Below are positions 7,384 to 9,255 of a stretch of 9,255 nt of DNA, piece by piece. The stretch lies in the NCBI GenBank assembly GCA_019247135.1, contig JAFAPL010000089.1, forward strand, positions 1-9,255. The letters run 5' to 3'. The notes below the pieces were generated by a model. It did not search any database. It worked only from the letters and a program-made list of their open reading frames with translations, and was not told the DNA's origin. This DNA is from Chloroflexota bacterium. Its GTDB lineage: Bacteria > Chloroflexota > UBA6077 > CF-72. Made by a program: the position numbers and the translations under genes. Numbering within the stretch: position 1 is the first letter of the stretch; each line of letters opens with the position of its first letter.

Positions 7384-8880
7384 TTGACTTCGGCCGATGA
7401 CTCCCAGCTCGAGGAGATCACGATCGATCGGCTGCAAGAACGACTGCGAGCTGGCGAGCTCACATCCGTTGCATTGGTCGAGCATTATGTCGACCGAATC
7501 CGCGCGATCGATCAATCGGGACCCACGCTGCGGAGCGTCCTGGAGCTGAATCCCGAAGCCGAGGCCATTGCCGCTGCGCTCGATGGCGAACGGGCGCAGG
7601 ACCATGTACGCGGGCCACTTCACGGCATCCCCGTCCTGATCAAAGACAACATCGAGACCGCCGACCGCATGCAAACCACCGCCGGCTCGCTCGCATTGCT
7701 GGATGTCCCCGTCGAGCACGACGCGCCAGTTGCCGCAAGGCTGCGTGAGGCGGGCGCGGTCATCCTGGGTAAGACGAACCTGAGCGAGTGGGCCAACTTC
7801 CGCTCGTCTCGGTCCTCCAGCGGCTGGAGCGCGCGCGGCCGCCAGACGGTCAATCCGTATGTACTGGACCGCACGCCCGGTGGGTCGAGCTCCGGGTCGG
7901 GGGTCGCCGTGTCGGCCAACCTGGCCATGGCGTCGCTCGGCAGTGAGACGGACGGCTCGATCATGAGCCCGTCGTCGCAGTCGTGCCTGGTGGGCATCAA
8001 GCCAACCGTTGGCCTGACCAGTCGGGAGGGCGTGATTCCGATCTCGCACACGCAGGACACGGTCGGTCCGCACGCGCGCACGGTGCGAGATGCGGCGCTG
8101 GTGCTGTCGGCGATTGCCTCGTCCGGACTCGACTATGTGGCGGGCCTGTCGCCGGATGCTCTTGGCGGAGCCCGCATCGGCGTCGCGCGCCGGTTTTTCA
8201 CTGGCTACAGCGAGCACACCGACCGTGTCTTCGAGAGAGCGTTGGACGTGTTGCGGGGGTGTGGGGCGGAGCTATCGGACGTGGACATCCCGGGCTGGGA
8301 GGAAATCCGCGACAAGATGGACGGCGACGACAACTCCGAAGCCATCGTGCTCCAGTACGAGCTCAAAGCGGGACTCGCCCAGTATCTCCGCGATCGCCGC
8401 CCTCGTGCGCAGCTGCGTTGTCTGGCCGATGTGATCCGCTTCAACCAGGAACATGCCGCCGACGAGATGCCGTACTTCGCTCAGGAGCTGTTCGAGCGGT
8501 CCGAGGCGCGTGGCTCTCTGGAGGATGATCTCTACCAGCGTGCGCTCGCCCGTCAGCGTTCGTTCGGCGAAGGCTTTCGTGCATTTTTCGCGAGTGAGAA
8601 CCTGGCCGCCGTCGTCGCGCCGACCAATTCGCCGGCCTGCACCATCGACCAGATCAACGGTGATCGTCGCCTGGGTGGCAGCTCCGGTCCGGCGGCGGTG
8701 TGTGGCTTTCCACTGGTGACGGTACCCGCGGGATTCGCGCTGGACGTGCTGCCGATCGGATTGACCTTCATGGGTCCGCCTCACAGCGAAGCCGACCTCG
8801 TCCGATTGGCCTATGCGTTCGAGCAGGCGAAGCCGGTGCGGCGGCCGCCGCGCTTTCTACCCACATTGAACCTACCTTGA
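7384..8880 (+). CDS. Amidase-signature family hydrolase, peptide-amidase (Pam)-like
   Basis: The 498-residue amidase-signature enzyme hydrolyses an amide bond; the substrate is unknown. The Ser-Ser-Lys triad is visible as Lys87 in VLIKDNI, Ser168 in PGGSSSGSG and nucleophile Ser192 in GSETDGSI, with the usual 24-residue spacing between the serines. GKTNLSEWANF, SGWSARG, GIKPTVGL and PISHTQDTVGP resemble Stenotrophomonas peptide amidase, which deamidates C-terminally amidated peptides, more than GatA. No signal peptide is seen, so it is presumably cytosolic. The start is TTG at 7384: the family N-terminal region begins just after it, a -10 lies 9 nt upstream, and no in-frame ATG or GTG is suitably placed. 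The frame is open further upstream, but that overlaps osmC. It is divergent from osmC by 69 bp. GatA is unlikely, with no gatB or gatC nearby. Confidence 0.92.
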   Translation: MTSADDSQLEEITIDRLQERLRAGELTSVALVEHYVDRIRAIDQSGPTLRSVLELNPEAEAIAAALDGERAQDHVRGPLHGIPVLIKDNIETADRMQTTAGSLALLDVPVEHDAPVAARLREAGAVILGKTNLSEWANFRSSRSSSGWSARGRQTVNPYVLDRTPGGSSSGSGVAVSANLAMASLGSETDGSIMSPSSQSCLVGIKPTVGLTSREGVIPISHTQDTVGPHARTVRDAALVLSAIASSGLDYVAGLSPDALGGARIGVARRFFTGYSEHTDRVFERALDVLRGCGAELSDVDIPGWEEIRDKMDGDDNSEAIVLQYELKAGLAQYLRDRRPRAQLRCLADVIRFNQEHAADEMPYFAQELFERSEARGSLEDDLYQRALARQRSFGEGFRAFFASENLAAVVAPTNSPACTIDQINGDRRLGGSSGPAAVCGFPLVTVPAGFALDVLPIGLTFMGPPHSEADLVRLAYAFEQAKPVRRPPRFLPTLNLP

Positions 8881-8975
8881 AGTAGGCCGGTTGCTACGCG
8901 TCTGGCGTCGACCTGTCGAACGACGAACCAGTAGAGGATCTGACTGGTGTTGCGCCCTGGCGGTTCGCGTAGCGA

Positions 8976-9045
8976 TCGCGGGTGACCCTCTCGCCTGACG
9001 GCACGGAGCCGCAGGCCTGATTGATCACAGGTACGTCACCCGCGA
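8976..9045. repeat. 11 bp perfect inverted repeat enclosing a second stem
   Basis: TCGCGGGTGAC at 8976-8986 pairs perfectly with GTCACCCGCGA at 9035-9045. Inside, GCCTG (8993-8997) plus CGGC (8999-9002) pair with GCCG (9008-9011) plus CAGGC (9012-9016). This gives nine pairs with one bulged A and a five-base loop. TTTTT follows at 9051-9055 on the plus strand. It could be an elaborate amidase terminator, a structured RNA or a protein-binding site. Confidence 0.5.
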
Positions 9046-9120
9046 GACGCTTTTTCCGACCCACGTGACGCTCTACGTGACGCCCATGTGGCAAAGAGCG
9101 TCCACGTTGATCGCGTCTCG
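9043..9120. repeat. Second nested inverted repeat, overlapping the first
   Basis: CGAGACGC (9043-9050) pairs with GCGTCTCG (9113-9120). Inside, ACGTGACGCTCT (9063-9074) pairs with AGAGCGTCCACGT (9095-9107), with one bulged C. The ACGTGACGC in the stem is repeated directly at 9075-9083. The left arm shares 9043-9045 with the preceding inverted repeat, so the two outer stems cannot both form fully. Confidence 0.45.
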
Positions 9121-9169
9121 GTGTAGCTGGAAAAGTGTGGTGCGTAGGTCGTATGCGGCCGATGGCATA

Positions 9170-9255
9170 TTAGGCGGTCAACGCGTGCGTTGTGGGTGGC
9201 TGGAGGCGCGCGGTGCGCGCTGTAGCGAGCTGCTGGCGCTCGAGCTCGGTCAAGG
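9170..9255 (-). CDS. Possible C-terminal end of a minus-strand gene (edge fragment)
   Basis: A minus-strand frame enters from the right edge and ends in TAA at 9172-9170. It gives about 27 residues beginning LTELERQQLATARTARLQ. Third codon positions are mostly G or C, as in the real genes, but 27 codons are too few to judge in GC-rich DNA. I do not recognise a family. It may equally be non-coding. Confidence 0.22.
   Translation of the reverse strand, partial: LTELERQQLATARTARLQPPTTHALTA

Larger units (their letters stand above)
8881..9169. other. Intergenic stretch without a recognisable gene, rich in inverted repeats
   Basis: No frame here gives a protein I recognise. The longest minus-strand ORF (8894-9094) has no family-like sequence and spans all the inverted repeats. 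The stretch holds small hairpins at 8906-8925 and 8927-8948 and larger nested stems at 8976-9120, listed separately. The amidase terminator should lie here. A T5 run at 9051-9055 follows the first large stem, but not directly enough for a textbook intrinsic terminator. Confidence 0.5.

Noticed and set aside
7315..8217. Long minus-strand extension of the osmC frame
   Set aside because: It is antisense to the amidase and shows no OsmC-like sequence. Open antisense frames are common in GC-rich DNA, and the RBS marks 7314.
8885..8970. tRNA-like fold after the amidase
   Set aside because: Small hairpins are present, but no T-loop GGTTCGA-type sequence, anticodon stem arrangement or acceptor pairing could be assembled.
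8894..9094. 66-residue minus-strand ORF in the last intergenic region
   Set aside because: No recognisable motif, no Shine-Dalgarno or -10 of note, and it is crossed by several RNA-like stems. More likely non-coding.

Overview
The window is a GC-rich bacterial chromosome segment, mostly housekeeping metabolism, with short intergenic gaps and no insertion sequence, phage gene, CRISPR array, tRNA or rRNA that I could recognise. Three genes (eno, glyA, amidase), plus a very short basic ribosomal-type ORF, have a -10-like hexamer only 8 to 10 nt upstream of the start codon and no Shine-Dalgarno sequence. This suggests leaderless transcription, as is common in Actinomycetota, Deinococcota and probably Chloroflexota-like lineages. 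A FabL-type enoyl reductase, the 31-residue basic protein resembling the bS22/COX24 family, and GC-rich codon use fit an uncultured Chloroflexota, Dormibacterota or actinobacterial relative. This placement is inference only.

Layout, left to right. (1) Positions 1-2540, minus strand: a lower-glycolysis operon transcribed eno > gap > pgk, with pgk cut by the window edge. (2) Positions 2620-3297, plus strand: a multi-pass membrane protein divergent from eno, with a segment resembling a potassium-channel pore whose filter sequence is not conserved. (3) Positions 3312-5963, minus strand: glyA (serine hydroxymethyltransferase) followed 3 nt later by a long-form NfeD membrane serine protease. (4) Positions 5998-6093, plus strand: the 31-residue basic protein, divergent from glyA across only 34 bp. 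(5) Positions 6104-7314, minus strand: osmC and a fabL-like reductase overlapping in a GTGA junction. (6) Positions 7384-8880, plus strand: an amidase-signature enzyme close to the peptide-amidase (Pam) branch, divergent from osmC across 69 bp that hold an AT-rich dyad. (7) Positions 8881-9255: no confident gene, but a cluster of strong inverted repeats, and possibly the tail of a minus-strand ORF at the edge.

Functionally, eno/gap/pgk carry out consecutive or near-consecutive glycolytic steps and are probably co-transcribed. glyA supplies one-carbon units, fabL acts in fatty-acid synthesis, osmC detoxifies hydroperoxides and nfeD acts in membrane protein quality control. I did not find a convincing new multi-gene system. 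The items most worth a second look are the channel-like membrane protein, the back-to-back leaderless promoters, the osmC/amidase operator candidate and the structured intergenic region at 8976-9120.
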